This document shows, in pieces, positions 48,293 to 60,045 of a stretch of 64,000 bases of DNA. The position numbers and the translations under genes were made by a program. Positions within the stretch are counted from its first letter, which is position 1; the number at the start of each line of letters is the position of its first letter. Origin of the DNA: Liolophura sinensis (lineage: Eukaryota; Mollusca; Polyplacophora; Chitonida; Chitonidae); assembly GCF_032854445.1 (NCBI RefSeq), contig NC_088302.1, positions 38,134,191 through 38,198,190 of the forward strand, read 5' to 3'. The notes under the pieces are model-generated. The model ran no database searches, was not told where the DNA came from, and was given only the letters and a program-made list of their open reading frames with translations.

Positions 48293-50484
48293 CACTTGAG
48301 CACATCACAACGTGCTCAGTCACATGATATAAACCTAGGCCCCACAGGAGAATGAGCCTTAAAGGAGAAGAAAATTTAAATATCAATCAAATACCACTGA
48401 AAAAGAGTATGTATTTCCTTGCAGGTGCATGCCATAAAAAACTTCTAATATGTGCCTCAAGGAGACAAATTAAAAAAGTCAGCGCCAAAATCCGCTGTGG
48501 GCGACTCCATTTTGACTATGAACTAGTCCTGAAGTCTTCTATGTTAGGACGAGAAATGCTAGCGGAAATCGCCGAAGTGCAGTTCATACATTTCCGGTAG
48601 AACTCTTCTTCCCAGAAGGTTGTGCACAGTCGGTTCGTTTTCCGCTTGACGATCGGGAAGCAGGAATGTTGGACATTGGTTCCGAGTTTACACGAACAAG
48701 CCGGCAGTATTAAGGACTCGCATTGGCTGAGAGGCAACACACCCCCAGCATAAATTACAGGGTGTTAAAAATTGAGGATGCCATGGATTCAGCAATTTGT
48801 GCAAGCTTTGCCGTTTTCTGGTTTTACGTGTATCGCGAGGAAAAGTCACAAAATTATGCAGCAGGCACCGCCAGATAGAAAAAAAGCTGGTCTTTTCAGC
48901 CTATAGTTTTCTTCTCTTTTAAGTAATCCCAGAGCACTAATAGATTTATGTACTGTAATTTATGAGGTGAAAGTGGAATGCTTTCAAAATAAAATGCTGT
49001 AAATTACACAATAATACAATATCCTTTGGTGCTTCCAGATTTACAGTAAGAAGATATTTTTCAAATGGACAGGCTGTTTTTTTTAACAATCTTGTGAATA
49101 CATTGATAAATGAACCTCTTGTGTTTTAGAATTAAAGAGAAAGCCATAGTAAATGCATACAAAAACAACTAAAGCTGTTAGCCTGACAGAAGAACATACT
49201 GTAAGAATGAAAAAAAAAAAGGAGATCTATGAACTCAATGTCCACATCTGCCAAATTTAAATTAATCAGCTGAATGGTCTAGGCTTCGTCTTTCCCACAA
49301 AACTACATAAAAGATTAAAATAATAATCTGAACCATCTAAATAGGTGTCCCACAGGAAAACTGAGTTAATCCCTTATAATCCTAAAAATTTCAATATGTG
49401 TCCCATGGTCAGGTTGGCATGTAACCCTATTAAACAAAAAGGTAGTCAAGTAGCCTATTTACTTACGATATTCAATTTCAATACAAAGGTAACCTGTATT
49501 GAGACATTATTACACTATAGCTGAGAAAAGTCTGTGTAATAACAAACTCCGTCACATGGCTTGTTTGTCTGTCCAAGTACATGGTGGTGCAAGTGTTCAA
49601 ATGAACCTGCAAATGTTCACAATAGTTCAGTAATTCCACAACAACTTAATGTCACTTTGCATTCAGGCCTGTGTTAAAAGATGTTAAAAAAAATTAACCT
49701 ACTGGCAATGACAGAAGATAGGATAATAAGAATTTTGAAGACTGACAGACAATGCCATGTATAAAACTGCTTGCTGTGGTTATAAAGTATCATCTTGCTC
49801 TCAGCCGGACCAATCAGAGTGAGAAAATATGCACATTATAGGCTTCACATTTAGCAAGGGTGGTACAATTTACCTACACTGCTGGGGTTGATATTTAGAC
49901 CCGTTCCCAATGGTTTGTTTCCCAAATTGCAGCCACAAATGTTCCAAGTGGGGATAAATATATACTTTTCAGATCTGCACACCTCTCTTTTATTGTTCCA
50001 GCACTGGGGGTAAGGTATAATGTGTATACCCTAATTCCTCAAGGTTTTCCCACACACAGAAGAGCCCCTTTCAGTGCAATTTATGCACATTTTTTTATTC
50101 GATTTTGGAGACAAAAACTACATTGGTTGAATTGCTCAGTTTCAGGGCTTCACAAAAAGTTAATAATTTTATGTAAACACAGAATAATTCCGTCAGAATA
50201 TGCTTGAATAAACACCATGCAAACATGTGAAAAGGTGAGTAACGGTAAGTTACAGTATGTGAAAGGTTATGAAAGCCTTTTTCCCAACAATGTGGTTATG
50301 CATTTAAACATGTTCCCAATTGTAAGGCTACAGGTCCTTTCTCAAAATCTGTGGATTACGTACCGGCTAGTCACAACAGTAGTCAACAAAAATAGGATGT
50401 AGCATTTGGTTATGAAAGCACATATATATTGTATGTTCAGTGCATGAGAATATCACAGATGCTGAAGGTTAACACTCGTTCCGT

Positions 50485-50577
50485 CTAACACATCTTGGAA
50501 CTGGACATCTTGTTGGCTGAGGCTTGAGCTTGCTGCTGTTGTAAAAATGCTTTCACGCCCGGAGATTTCAACAGGGC
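50485..50577 (-). CDS. RFXAP: RFXAP-like exon 3 (last exon, stop)
   Basis: Acceptor TTTTGTGACAG. Encodes ALLKSPGVKAFLQQQQAQAS and a short SSSKMC end, stop TAG. Best-conserved part of the gene. Confidence 0.82.
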   Translation of the reverse strand, partial: ALLKSPGVKAFLQQQQAQASANKMSSSKMC

Positions 50578-52925
50578 CTGTCACAAAACACCAGAACAAC
50601 AAGCAATTAACTATATTCATCGTTAATGTTAAGAATGTTGTAATAATGCCTTCACATCTTGAGATTTCAACAGGACCTGTCACAAAAACACCAGAACAAC
50701 AAACAAATAACTATATTCATCATTAATATATTGAGAAAATCATATGTATTAATGAATGTGATTCATTATCATATTGGTAAAAGACACAGTTACTAATCTA
50801 GAAAACACAAGTCGTAAAGAAATGGAGTAGTGCTCTTTCAGCAAAGACTATACACAATTCAGTTCATTCAGACAGTACTGAACTCAAACACAAACCTCAA
50901 GGTATAGTGGCCTGAACCACCTTCTCTAACTGCAAAAAACATTAAAATTTTACCCAGTCCAGCTGTTTAATACACTTCATTTTTCCTCAAAATTTTCAAA
51001 AGATAACAGACCAAACTGAGATGATATGCAAGGAAATGATTTCCTTACAAAGATCTGAACTCATATAATGTGTATAAATTGGTATTGTTAATGTGTGTGT
51101 AAATAACACAAATCTCTTCAGATGTTAAGTAAAGGCAGTGACAACTCACCAGTTTCTTCTCTGTTAGTACCTCGTCCAGAAGGCTGGACTTGAAGCTAAT
51201 GTCGCTGCCTTCGTGTGACCCATGGGAGGGGGTGGGGGATGACAAGAGGCCCATTGCTGCACTGTCTGACCTAGAACCCTGTAACATCAACACACATTTA
51301 CTACATTATGTGCTATATAGAAAAAATGTATTGTCATCTAGTAATACAGCAATTCAGCATTTGTACTCTTAAACCCAATAGTTTTTAATGTCATGCTGCA
51401 GATTATTTCAATTATGATGCATAATGGTGTCAGAAAAAACACTACTGTCTGCAAGTATGTCTTCATGTATGTACAGTATGTATGCTTGGGGTTTTATGTC
51501 ATGTTTAACAATTGTTGCAGTTATATGACGACGAGGAGGGTGTGTTTACATAAACTGTGTCTTCTTGTGGCAGGGTGAGTTCATGACATTAAAGTGCTGC
51601 AACGACAGAAGTACAGTATCTTGCTGAAGACACCAGACATGACACCACACCCAGTCACATTATACAGACACCGGGCCAACCAGTTTCTGGTTTCTGCACC
51701 CTAACCCCTCAGTGCCTAGAGCCAAGCAGGGCAGCAACAAGTACCATTTTTAAATTCTTTTGTATGACCCAACCCTGGTTTGATCCCAGGTTTCCCAACT
51801 TCAAGGCAGATGCCCTATCAATTAGGCCTCGGAAGCTGTTCACTGTCCACAAGTAGCGATGTCAGCTAACCTCTATCCCATCAAGAACATCGTGACATCA
51901 GCCTCCAGTAACTGGTAAATGTAAGCATAAGCCAGATCAGTCTCAAACTGAGCTACTGTCTGACCATACTCTCATGTATTTTACAATATGTTTTTAGCCA
52001 TATGGTGATCCCCAAAACTTGCCTCAAAACATTTATGAGAAAATGATATAAGTGAAGCAAATACAAAAATATATTCTGTTTATTTCTACTGGTAATAAAA
52101 GACAGCCACATAACTATATACTTTGATGTATGAAACTGTGCAGCAAGTCTATAACATATAGAAAACCAAGCATTACTGAGTGCTATACTCCAGGCCTGTT
52201 CTACATAACTTTGACTCAATTCCAAACTTCAATCACCAATTAATGTAGTGCACACCAAGTTTTGTGAGGTCCATTAACCTTATGAGTTAGGTGTTTTGAA
52301 GTTTGTTTAAAAAGCAGGATGATAACCTATTGGAAAAATGTATGTTACAGAAATAAAGTCTCATTTTTTGGCCTTTATTTGTCTCTAAAATGCATTTTTG
52401 GTGAAATACAGCATTTCCATCAAACTTTTGATTAAAAGAATAAAGCTTCAAAAATAAGAAGAAAAAAAAAATACTGCGAGAATTGAAGATAAATGTAAAG
52501 AACAACAGAAAACTAATTCTCTGAGTTACCTCCCCTAAACGACCAGATCCTGATTTTCCTTCCTGATAACTTTTCTTTGAGGCTTGTTTTCCAGATCTTC
52601 CCGGACTAGAACTGTCTGATTTGACTCGGTAGCTGTCTGTTTGACATCCATCTTGAGAAGGTTTAGATCTCTGGCGTTTCCTGGGAGACTCTGTATTGTC
52701 AGACTTTTTACTTTTCATGCCATGGTGGTGAAAATCTCGCTCTCCACTACATGGTTGTGACTGTGCAGTCTCCATGAATATGGAGATTTGCTCCCCGGGT
52801 TTCTCTACCATATCCTGATGAAGATTTAAATGATACAAATCAGGGGCTGAGGAAAATGGCTGAGATTGTTCAGGTCTCTGCTCACTCTCCCTGTTTTCTA
52901 ATCCTCTTGTACCTGCAGACTCCAT
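50485..52925 (-). CDS. RFXAP: RFXAP-like protein (regulatory factor X-associated protein), 3 coding exons
   Basis: Splicing 52530-52925, 51150-51278 and 50485-50577 gives 205 residues, phase 0 at both junctions. The C-terminus (SSLLDEVLTEKKL joined to ALLKSPGVKAFLQQQQ) matches the conserved C-terminal RFXANK-binding helix of RFXAP, where human has LLEQVLNQKRLSLLRSPEVV. RFXAP is a subunit of the RFX5/RFXANK/RFXAP complex, which in vertebrates drives MHC class II promoters. The N-terminal 132 residues are Ser/Lys/Arg-rich and low complexity (SPRKRQRSKPSQDG). I do not see the Cys/His block found before the C-terminal domain of human RFXAP. The start is the first ATG in the open frame (MESAGTRGLENRES); upstream in-frame codons reach a stop shortly before. 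Identity is good for the C-terminus and inferred for the rest. Confidence 0.78.
50525..50735. repeat. 99-bp tandem duplication covering the RFXAP-like last exon start
   Basis: GAGATTTCAACAGG at 50562 recurs as GAGATTTCAACAGG at 50661. Homology runs on through CCAGAACAACAA and AACTATATTCATC in both copies, with a one-base indel. Confidence 0.85.
50629..50676 (-). pseudogene. Duplicated copy of the RFXAP-like last exon (alternative or decaying exon)
   Basis: A tandem copy lies about 99 bp upstream in gene order, with the same acceptor context (GTTTTTGTGACAG) and the same phase. It would encode VLLKSQDVKALLQHS then TAA, a shortened version of the real exon. The splice site is intact, so it may be used as an alternative terminal exon giving a 190-residue protein, or it may be a non-functional duplicate. 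Confidence 0.6.
51150..51278 (-). CDS. RFXAP: RFXAP-like exon 2
   Basis: Acceptor GATGTTACAG, donor GTGAGT, 43 codons. Encodes SSPTPSHGSHEGSDISFK and SSLLDEVLTEKKL, the start of the conserved helix. Confidence 0.82.
51485..51835 (-). mobile_element. SINE-like repeat with ACGTTAAACCCC-type tail, RFXAP-like intron 1
   Basis: The tail relic GCTTGGGGTTTTATGTC with TTATATGACGACGAGGA matches the reverse complement of the end of the element at 11865-12245. The body has AAGACACCAGACATGACACC and CCCTCAGTGCCTAGAGCCAA; the head is tRNA-like (GATCAAACCAGGGTT on the minus strand). Confidence 0.65.
52530..52925 (-). CDS. RFXAP: RFXAP-like exon 1
   Basis: 132 codons, ending LGE at a GTAACT donor. Encodes hydrophilic, Ser/Gln/Lys-rich sequence. 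The ATG lies about 214 bases from the DPH3 stop. Confidence 0.7.
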
Positions 52926-53139
52926 TTCACCGTCACAACTCACAACAGAATCTGTACACTGCTTCAGCCTATTGCATGTTTACCAACTGGACATCACTTC
53001 TGGTCAGTATATATGAATCAACTAATCTCCTGGCTTAGCAAAGCACAATAAACAAAACTGAAAAATTGTTGCCTTGGTTACATGAAGGTGCTGCAAGAGG
53101 ACCAAAACAGAGACAAAACTCTGTGACCTGCGGGATCAC

Positions 53140-53202
53140 TTAAGCGAGTTGTAATTCTGTTTTACAGGTGTCTGCTACCTCTTCTCCAACCATGAAGTCT
53201 TC
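53140..53202 (-). CDS. DPH3: DPH3 exon 3 (stop)
   Basis: Acceptor GTTACTGCAG. 20 codons then [12 protein letters not shown] corresponds to the family's DQFVCGETV region. Confidence 0.88.
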   Translation of the reverse strand, partial: EDFMVGEEVADTCKTELQLA

Positions 53203-56200
53203 CTGCAGTAACAGAACAAACAAACACTCACATAACAAGATGTTTTAACTGATATTTCTGTGAAATAAAGAAAAAGATAAATCGGGAAGAAAGTATCAAC
53301 AAATACATGTATTAAATAACAATAGATTTGATCCACTTTGAGACACTTCAACTTGAACCTTTGGCCTAAAAGAACATACTTGAAGCTGTCATGAAAAACA
53401 TCATATTTCAATGAATTTCACTGGGTTAAGCTAGTATATAAATATACATGTAAATATGCTAATTACAAGAAAGTAACAATGTAATTATGTGTTTGTGCTT
53501 AGGACGACCCCTAAATATGCTCTTCCTGAAAGTAAGACTTTTTCCACAGCTGAAAATATTTAAGAAAAAGGATTCCGATAACCAATCTTTTAAAAGCTCT
53601 GTAATGAACACAAAATAACTGTAATTCAAAACATTCACAACTCTCATCTCACCTACACTGTAGTCCTTAAAATATGACTACATGTTTTGTTGTTCTGGCT
53701 TGACACAGAGTCATATATCTGTGTGTTTATTTCTTTGACTGGTGTTTTATGCCAACTCTTCAACCTTTTCACATGTGTGCAATGTGTTTATTCAAGCATG
53801 TACTGATGGCATTATTTTGTGCAGACTGATAAAATCACATGAAGCCCTGAAATTGAAGATGGACTTAAAGTCAGAGCGACCACATTGACGAGAGGCTCCT
53901 GGGTCATTTCGCCACGCTGGCATGCTAACCCCCTTGGTCACAGAGGCCCCTCCATGTTTTAATGGGTGGATGGAAAATACCCACCTCTCAACAACAACAG
54001 CAGGTGCCCAGGATACTGCCCACACCAACATAAAATTTGGTACAAGAGTAGAGCTAAATTTCAAGTCAGCACTACAAAACATGAAGTCATAAATATTGCA
54101 TAGGACTACAAAAGGTCGCCTAATGTTTTCATTTTCGGGTCAAAAGTCAAAGGAAAACTGTTTCTATTACGATTCATAGTTTTGCAGTGATGTCATAGCT
54201 GCTCTGAGCCAATCATCAGTACACTCTTAAGTCATGTGTCTGAAGTACTGGAGGTGAAAACAATGTGAATTTAACCAATGAGTGATAGGCCTTCAACAAG
54301 ATTTTAGCATAAATGATGAAAAATAACTTTTAGGTAAGAAATTCTTTCTGAAAAAAAAATCAGAATGTGCATGGTGCTTTAAACTTTGGGAAAAATCAGC
54401 ATTTCGCCATTTAGCTCCATGTTATTTATCACCTCCTGGTCCTTTCGAGGAACTCAGTTGCACGAAACTATGAATAAGCTCTCTCGCGATCTTGAGGACA
54501 ACTGCTAAGCACATGCTTGTCTACCTAGATACACAGCCTTGCTTTCGAAAAGGCATATAAACAAACCAGCTCAGCATATGATCCCTTAACATTAGAGCGA
54601 GCACACCGCCGCTGGCATTTTGCTGTCTTTGGTGCTATTTACGCCACAGCAAATTTTTGATCGCTCCCAGGCCTGTTTGTGTCAAGGATATTACACAGTA
54701 TTAGGCAACATGTATATTTTACAATAAATTGTAGGTTTAAACACATTACTTTCAGAAATGTAACATGGTTGATTTATTTGACTTATTTGATTCAGTATTT
54801 CTTGGGAGAATTTGTTTCTAACATTTGACCAGCATTATAAAATTTTAAAAACTACTGCAAAATATTATGCAAACACAATACACAGCATTGAATTGCATAG
54901 CAATTATTAATTCGTAACTATACCATCATGTACAGACCTTTCGTGTATAGGATTGTGGCACGTGAACAGTAGGCAGTGTCTTTGCCTGTGTATGTTGAAG
55001 GTTTAGACTGAAAAAATGAACAAACTGATTCTGGTGCTAGCCTTGTATATCAGCTCAAGATTGTCTTACCTTACGGTATTTAATTTAATTTCAAAAGTTC
55101 TATATTATTTTACGTTCACGCTGTTCACGGCTATGACAGAATACCTGCAGACCAGTACTATACATACACCTGATGTTTCTATATAGGCCTATGAAACAAA
55201 TGGTACTTTACTTTATGGTGCATTTTTATGCCATCCCCTTCTCTTTATTCCTGAAACTTAACATCTGTTCAGCAAAAAAGTGAAAAATCAAGTAAATATG
55301 CTAAAAACATCGAAAAACCAGCGCCAGTGTGTTCGCTTCAACGTTAAGAGACAGGTAGTTATGAGTGAGTGGTAACGGATCCACATCCTCAACTCACCGG
55401 ATCATAAATAACCTTGATGAGAAGGGAGCAGCTCGGGCACTTTGCTACATCTTCACCACTTTCTAACTCCTCCTGAAAAATGACACAATAAGGGTAATTC
55501 TGGTACAGAAAAAAAAAACATGTACGGCATTTTACCCCCTTTGTATCCCTGTACATGTACAGCAATAGTTATCCACCCAGTTATGTTAGTTTTCACTCTG
55601 TAGCTCTCTTGAGGGCACATTAGTATAAGAGGTAGCTCTACAGCACTATGTTTATGTAGATACATATATGCCATATATGCAAGTACTGACTTACCCTCTG
55701 CGATTGTATAGAAATTTCAAACATGGTGCATGAATGACAGGTGATGCTGATTTCACCTTGCAAATGAGCACTGCATTAAAACTTCTCCATGTACATTACA
55801 TATGAGCATCATCTTTCATTTAGGCGCCATGTTTGAAATTTTTGTATAATCACTCTGCAACACTCAGAACTTCTCACATAACCCCATGTTGAAGGTTACA
55901 CCGAAAAAGCCAAAGGCGCGGTCGTATGCCTGTCAGTATTGAAGAGCAAACATCCGTGGAACATCTGTGACATGTCAAACATGGATGATGACTGGTGCTA
56001 GCCATGTACATGTGTACACACAGAGAAGTTTTGGTCTTGTGCATGTTTGTAAGGTGAGGCATATCACTAAACTGACACACACTGGACGCAGAATTGGACA
56101 GGGATTACGGACAACCACATCATGCAGCAGACAAAAACAGTATGTTGATTACATTCACAGCACACTGAGAAAGGAGGAGTGCAGGGAAAGTCAATGCTTG

Positions 56201-56838
56201 CAAATAGAGCTGTATTTCTACTTGAACCATAGGAGAGGAAATCCAACAACTAAACTAAATTTTGACACATGTTCAGCGCACAGAAGCTGCTACCAAAGGC
56301 CAATATACGAAGACGAAAAGTATGAAGGGGCCGTAAAAAAATGACTTGACACTGTGTCAAGTTCAATACCGGTAGTGTCATTTTTTTTTTTTTTTTTTGA
56401 TTGGTGTTTTACGCCGTACTCAAGAATATTTCACTCATACGACGGCGGCCAGCATTATGGTGGGTGGAAACCGGGCACAACCCGGGGGAAACCCATGACC
56501 ATCCGCAGGTAGCTGAGAGACCTTCCCACATACGGCCGGAGAGAAAGCCAGCATAAGCTGGACTTGAACTCACAGCGACCGCATTGGTGAGAGACTCCTG
56601 GGTCATTACGCTGCGCTAGCGCGCTAACCAACTGAGCCACGGAGGCCCCCCGGTAGTCTCATATTGTATGTCATGAATACATTACAAAGGCACCAGTTTC
56701 CGTACGACGACTACACTTCTTGGTATTTACCTTGGTTATCTCAAACCTATCACCACATGGGCACGGATAGTGGTATGTTTCAGTTTCTTCGTCGTATTCA
56801 AAGTCTTCAATTTCGATTTCGTCGTGATACACGGACAT
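53140..56838 (-). CDS. DPH3: Diphthamide biosynthesis protein 3 (DPH3, CSL zinc finger), 3 exons
   Basis: Small CSL-type metal-binding protein that donates electrons to the DPH1-DPH2 radical enzyme in diphthamide synthesis on elongation factor 2. The yeast homologue (Kti11) also serves the Elongator tRNA-modification pathway. The spliced exons encode 81 residues (human 82). Exon 1 gives the acidic start [20 protein letters not shown] with [11 protein letters not shown]; exon 2 gives [20 protein letters not shown]; exon 3 gives [13 protein letters not shown] and a short tail. The four metal ligands C26, C28, C48 and C51 are all present. All junctions are phase 0 with GT-AG ends. Intron 1 holds a nearly complete SINE with target-site duplications close to the exon 1 donor; intron 2 holds a decayed one. 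The RFXAP-like gene follows on the same strand with no canonical AATAAA between. Confidence 0.95.
53725..53960 (-). mobile_element. Decayed SINE in DPH3 intron 2
   Basis: Tail relic TTTGACTGGTGTTTTATGCC on the left; head half GAGGCTCCTGGGTCATTTCG and GCATGCTAACCCCC on the right, with unrelated DNA between. Confidence 0.65.
55398..55472 (-). CDS. DPH3: DPH3 exon 2
   Basis: Acceptor ATTTTTCAG, donor GTGAGT, 25 codons with CPSC, the second metal-binding pair. Confidence 0.94.
56369..56662 (-). mobile_element. Nearly full-length tRNA-derived SINE in DPH3 intron 1, with target-site duplication
   Basis: On the minus strand: head GTGGCTCAGTTGGTTAGCGC, B-box-like GAGTTCAAGTCC, a conserved body (GGTTTCCACCCACCATAATG), the tail TACGGCGTAAAACACCAATC and a poly-A (read here as T at 56382-56400). 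Flanks are CCGGTAGTGTCAT (56369-56381) and CCGGTAGTCTCAT (56650-56662). Confidence 0.92.
56731..56838 (-). CDS. DPH3: DPH3 exon 1
   Basis: ATG complementary to 56836-56838; donor GTAAAT after ITK. 36 codons including the first Cys pair. Confidence 0.94.
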
Positions 56839-56960
56839 TGTACTTAGTTGTCATGATCAGTTTTTTAACCACATGTGGACTGATTGTTTACCGGATATTA
56901 CCTGACACTTGCCACATATACGCATGCGGACGTCGCACGGCGATAGAGGATTACCTCCCC
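56839..56960 (-). promoter_or_regulatory. Probable DPH3 promoter and leader
   Basis: Immediately upstream of the DPH3 ATG. It contains the palindrome CGCATGCG at 56921-56928 (NRF1-like half sites) next to GACGTC, typical of housekeeping promoters. Role inferred from position. Confidence 0.35.
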
Positions 56961-58717
56961 TTCAACGCCCTTGTCCACCTGTACACACTCGACCGTCCAT
57001 CACGGATTACCTCCCCTGCTCCACCTTGTACACGTTAGCCTTAGCATAAAGAAAGATTCATGTCGATGTCGGATGGTGGTTAACTCAAAAATAAAGGCGA
57101 AAATCAATTTTAATTGAAATTATGCTTAGTTATTGTTATGGTAAGTTCTATGGTCGTTTCGTTAAAATTGCCAATATTTGGTACTTCCTAGTTTATTGCA
57201 TACCCTCTCCTCGTCACTCCCCATCTCGTGCAGAAATATGATTTTCTGTATTAGCCATCTGAATATTTCATTTGTTGGATTAATTTACAATGTTCACTTT
57301 TACTGACCTTATAGACCGGGAAAATAGGACTACGGATGTATATCGTCTTCAAAATGTTCCTATGTGCAAATCTGTTTTTAGGATTGAGTGATATCGCTGT
57401 TCTAGGCCTAAATATAATTTATACTAGCTTATGCTAAGCATCAGGAGAGAGAGGGTACCGAGACTTGATGTTGACATGTTTTAAAGTTCTAGGCATATCC
57501 CAACTCGGGATTTGAACTCTGCCCTTCTACTTATTCCTACATGTATGTATCTGACTGACATGTGGTAAGGTGCACGAATGAAAACTCTAAAAACTAATCT
57601 GACAATACTACGTTTTCCTAATGATGACAGAAGATATTGTATCATTGTTGCTAACTATCATGTTAGATATGACACAGATTTGTTTTGTTATTCAATCAAA
57701 ATAGGCACACTTTCGTTATTCTAACAGAGTACTATGGTCGTATCTGGGGTATTGTGTTGTCAATAACACAACACATGCATCTTGTTACAGTAATATAATC
57801 TAAATTACACCATCATCCAAAAACCAGAATATTATGTTAAATTTAACATATTTTCAGAGTATATTTTTAATATATTTTTTAGAGTGTAAGCATGAAAGTT
57901 CATACAGATTAACCTAGTCACGCGAGTAAAAGGGTCTGTTACGTAGGTAAGGTCAATAAAACAAACAGTAAATTATCTATCCCTCATAAACTTCTCGGTT
58001 ATACAAGCTTACTGTGTTGTCAGCCCAATCTTCGGTTGACATTAGATAACTGTAACTCCACATATATGTATGTATAAGTCACAATCGCGATCTGTCTACT
58101 TCTGTGTACATAAGCTTAAAGTATTAGCAGACATGTCCTGTTCAGTACCGGTACTATATATAACACACAATGACCGTCAAATGTCACATATATTAACCAG
58201 TCTCCCTCCCCTTTATTAGACATTCTACAAACTTTAATGACTTATTTGATTTCTAAATCAAACGTGAAATTGGTTTAATTTAAAGCAATATTGTATGTCG
58301 ACGACGTTCTTTCAAGACTGGCATGGCTGTTGATATACAAGGACCACAAGGTTTAGCTTTCGGCGCTTGGCATGTATGACAACCTATATGTTGACTGTAT
58401 GCCCCAGTATCAGAAAAACTATAGACTTGTGTTCAGTACAAATACAGTAATGTCAGGCCAGTCATGGTTTACAACGGATGTGATTTGTGATGCTAATATA
58501 AGATTGTCCTATCAAAGCAGAGTCAGCTGAATGATTAGTAATTATTAATATATTTGAGTGTAAATAGATGTACATATAATACGTATAAATTATACAGGCA
58601 ACACTGTACGGAAAGACATCGGGTGATATATGGACTGCAATGGATTAATTTCTAATCAATTATCATGGTTAAACATACGTAAATTACTTTATGTCATAGT
58701 ACTCAGGCTAATGCCTG

Positions 58718-58765
58718 GCCACGATATGACAGAAATATTGCCAATACTGCGTAATTCATAGGTCT
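58718..58765 (+). mobile_element. SINE tail relic
   Basis: GGCCACGATATGACAGAAAT followed by ATTGCCAATACTGCG, related to 63206-63260. Confidence 0.45.
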
Positions 58766-59158
58766 AATCGTTCATTCAGGCCAGTATGAATGCTCTACAT
58801 TGACATTCATGCTTATACAATCTACGCACACAGATATATATTTGGGTTGCTCCCAATTTCACCAAAGTCCTCCAGATGCTGTGTAGTTATATAATTTATA
58901 CTGGCTGGTTGCTATAAAGTATTTCTGCACAACACAAACTACTGAACATTGTTATTGTGTTTATGCTAAGTTATGCTAGTATGAGGCTAGTGTATCAAGT
59001 TCACTATGTACAGTGACAAAATCCTGCGTGCTCTTCAACACGTCGGCTCTGGTGAGTGTCCTGAATGTAAACCTAGGGATGAACCTATACACCTATATAT
59101 ATGAATGTGGGTTTGCTTTTCTGGCACACTGCCCTCAGAGGATCCCATGCACGTGTGA

Positions 59159-59210
59159 TCCCCCCCTCCCCCCCCGTCCCTCACCCCCCTGCCCTACCCT
59201 CCGCCTCCAA
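59159..59210. repeat. C-rich low-complexity tract
   Basis: Runs of C7-C8 with T interruptions in otherwise AT-rich intergenic DNA; a G-quadruplex is possible on the other strand. Confidence 0.7.
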
Positions 59211-59834
59211 TTCTGCCGTATCCCCAGTCTTCAATAACAATGTTTAACTACCGGTAATTTATTTAAACTTGCAAATCCGGGTTATCGTTAAATATACGTC
59301 CTCATAGCCGACAGAAGAATTTCTTCTGGCGCACGGAAGATCTCAGGCAATGTTTACATATAATTTTATAGTCACGGACCCAGATTCAAAACCATACTAT
59401 ATACACTGCACTCGCAAGTGTGAAAAGCTTAACAAGAAAATACAAAATTTAATAGATGATAATTGATTGAGCATATGTTTATAGAGATCAACCAAAAGTT
59501 TCAATGCAATTCTGTTAATTTGGTTCAGTGAAATATACATTTGATGCTTTCATCTAATAAAGCACGATTATTTCATTTTTTTTTTATGGACTGAAGATAT
59601 TCTGAAACTAACAACAGAAGCATGCAGCGAAGTAAAAGATGAAACAGTGACATCGAAAAATATACTGATAATGATATTCTACATTTCAAGGAATTTATTG
59701 AACAGGAATATTTCCATTGGACTTTATTGATACCATTTATACCGTATTAATATCAAACATTTCCAAATTATTTGATGATTTACATATATCTGATAATTGA
59801 TAAAGGGCTAGTTTGACACTGCGATATTTATTTT

Positions 59835-60020
59835 TTAAGACCGCTTCTCTGGCCTAATGCTTAGAAATACGAGATCAGGAGACCCGGGATCAAACCTGGA
59901 CTAACCTCTCAGTGCCGAGAGCCGAGCGAAGCAGCAATAAGTACCATTTTTGAAGTCTTTGGTATGACCTGGTCCCTGTTTGATCTCAAGTCTTCGTACG
60001 TCGAGGTGGGCGCTCTAGCC
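59835..60020 (-). mobile_element. Fragment of the same SINE-like repeat
   Basis: CTCTCAGTGCCGAGAGCCGA, GCAGCAATAAGTACCATTTT and TTTGGTATGACC repeat blocks seen at 51690-51780. Confidence 0.6.
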
Positions 60021-60045
60021 GTTATGCCGTAGCGGGTGAGGTAAA

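Larger units (their letters stand above)
44201..50484. other. Intergenic DNA between TRIM-NHL and RFXAP-like genes (convergent)
   Basis: Holds decayed SINEs, the 28/29-bp minisatellite, the 106-bp duplication and a GC-richer patch at 48480-48750 without a recognisable frame. The left end of the RFXAP-like 3'UTR lies somewhere here. Confidence 0.5.
56961..59834. other. Gene-free DNA upstream of DPH3
   Basis: AT-rich; no exon or long repeat recognised beyond the SINE tail relic and the C-rich tract. Confidence 0.5.

Noticed and set aside
56664-57038. 124-codon plus-strand open frame
   Set aside because: It is the antisense of DPH3 exon 1 and its promoter; the minus strand carries the real, conserved coding sequence.
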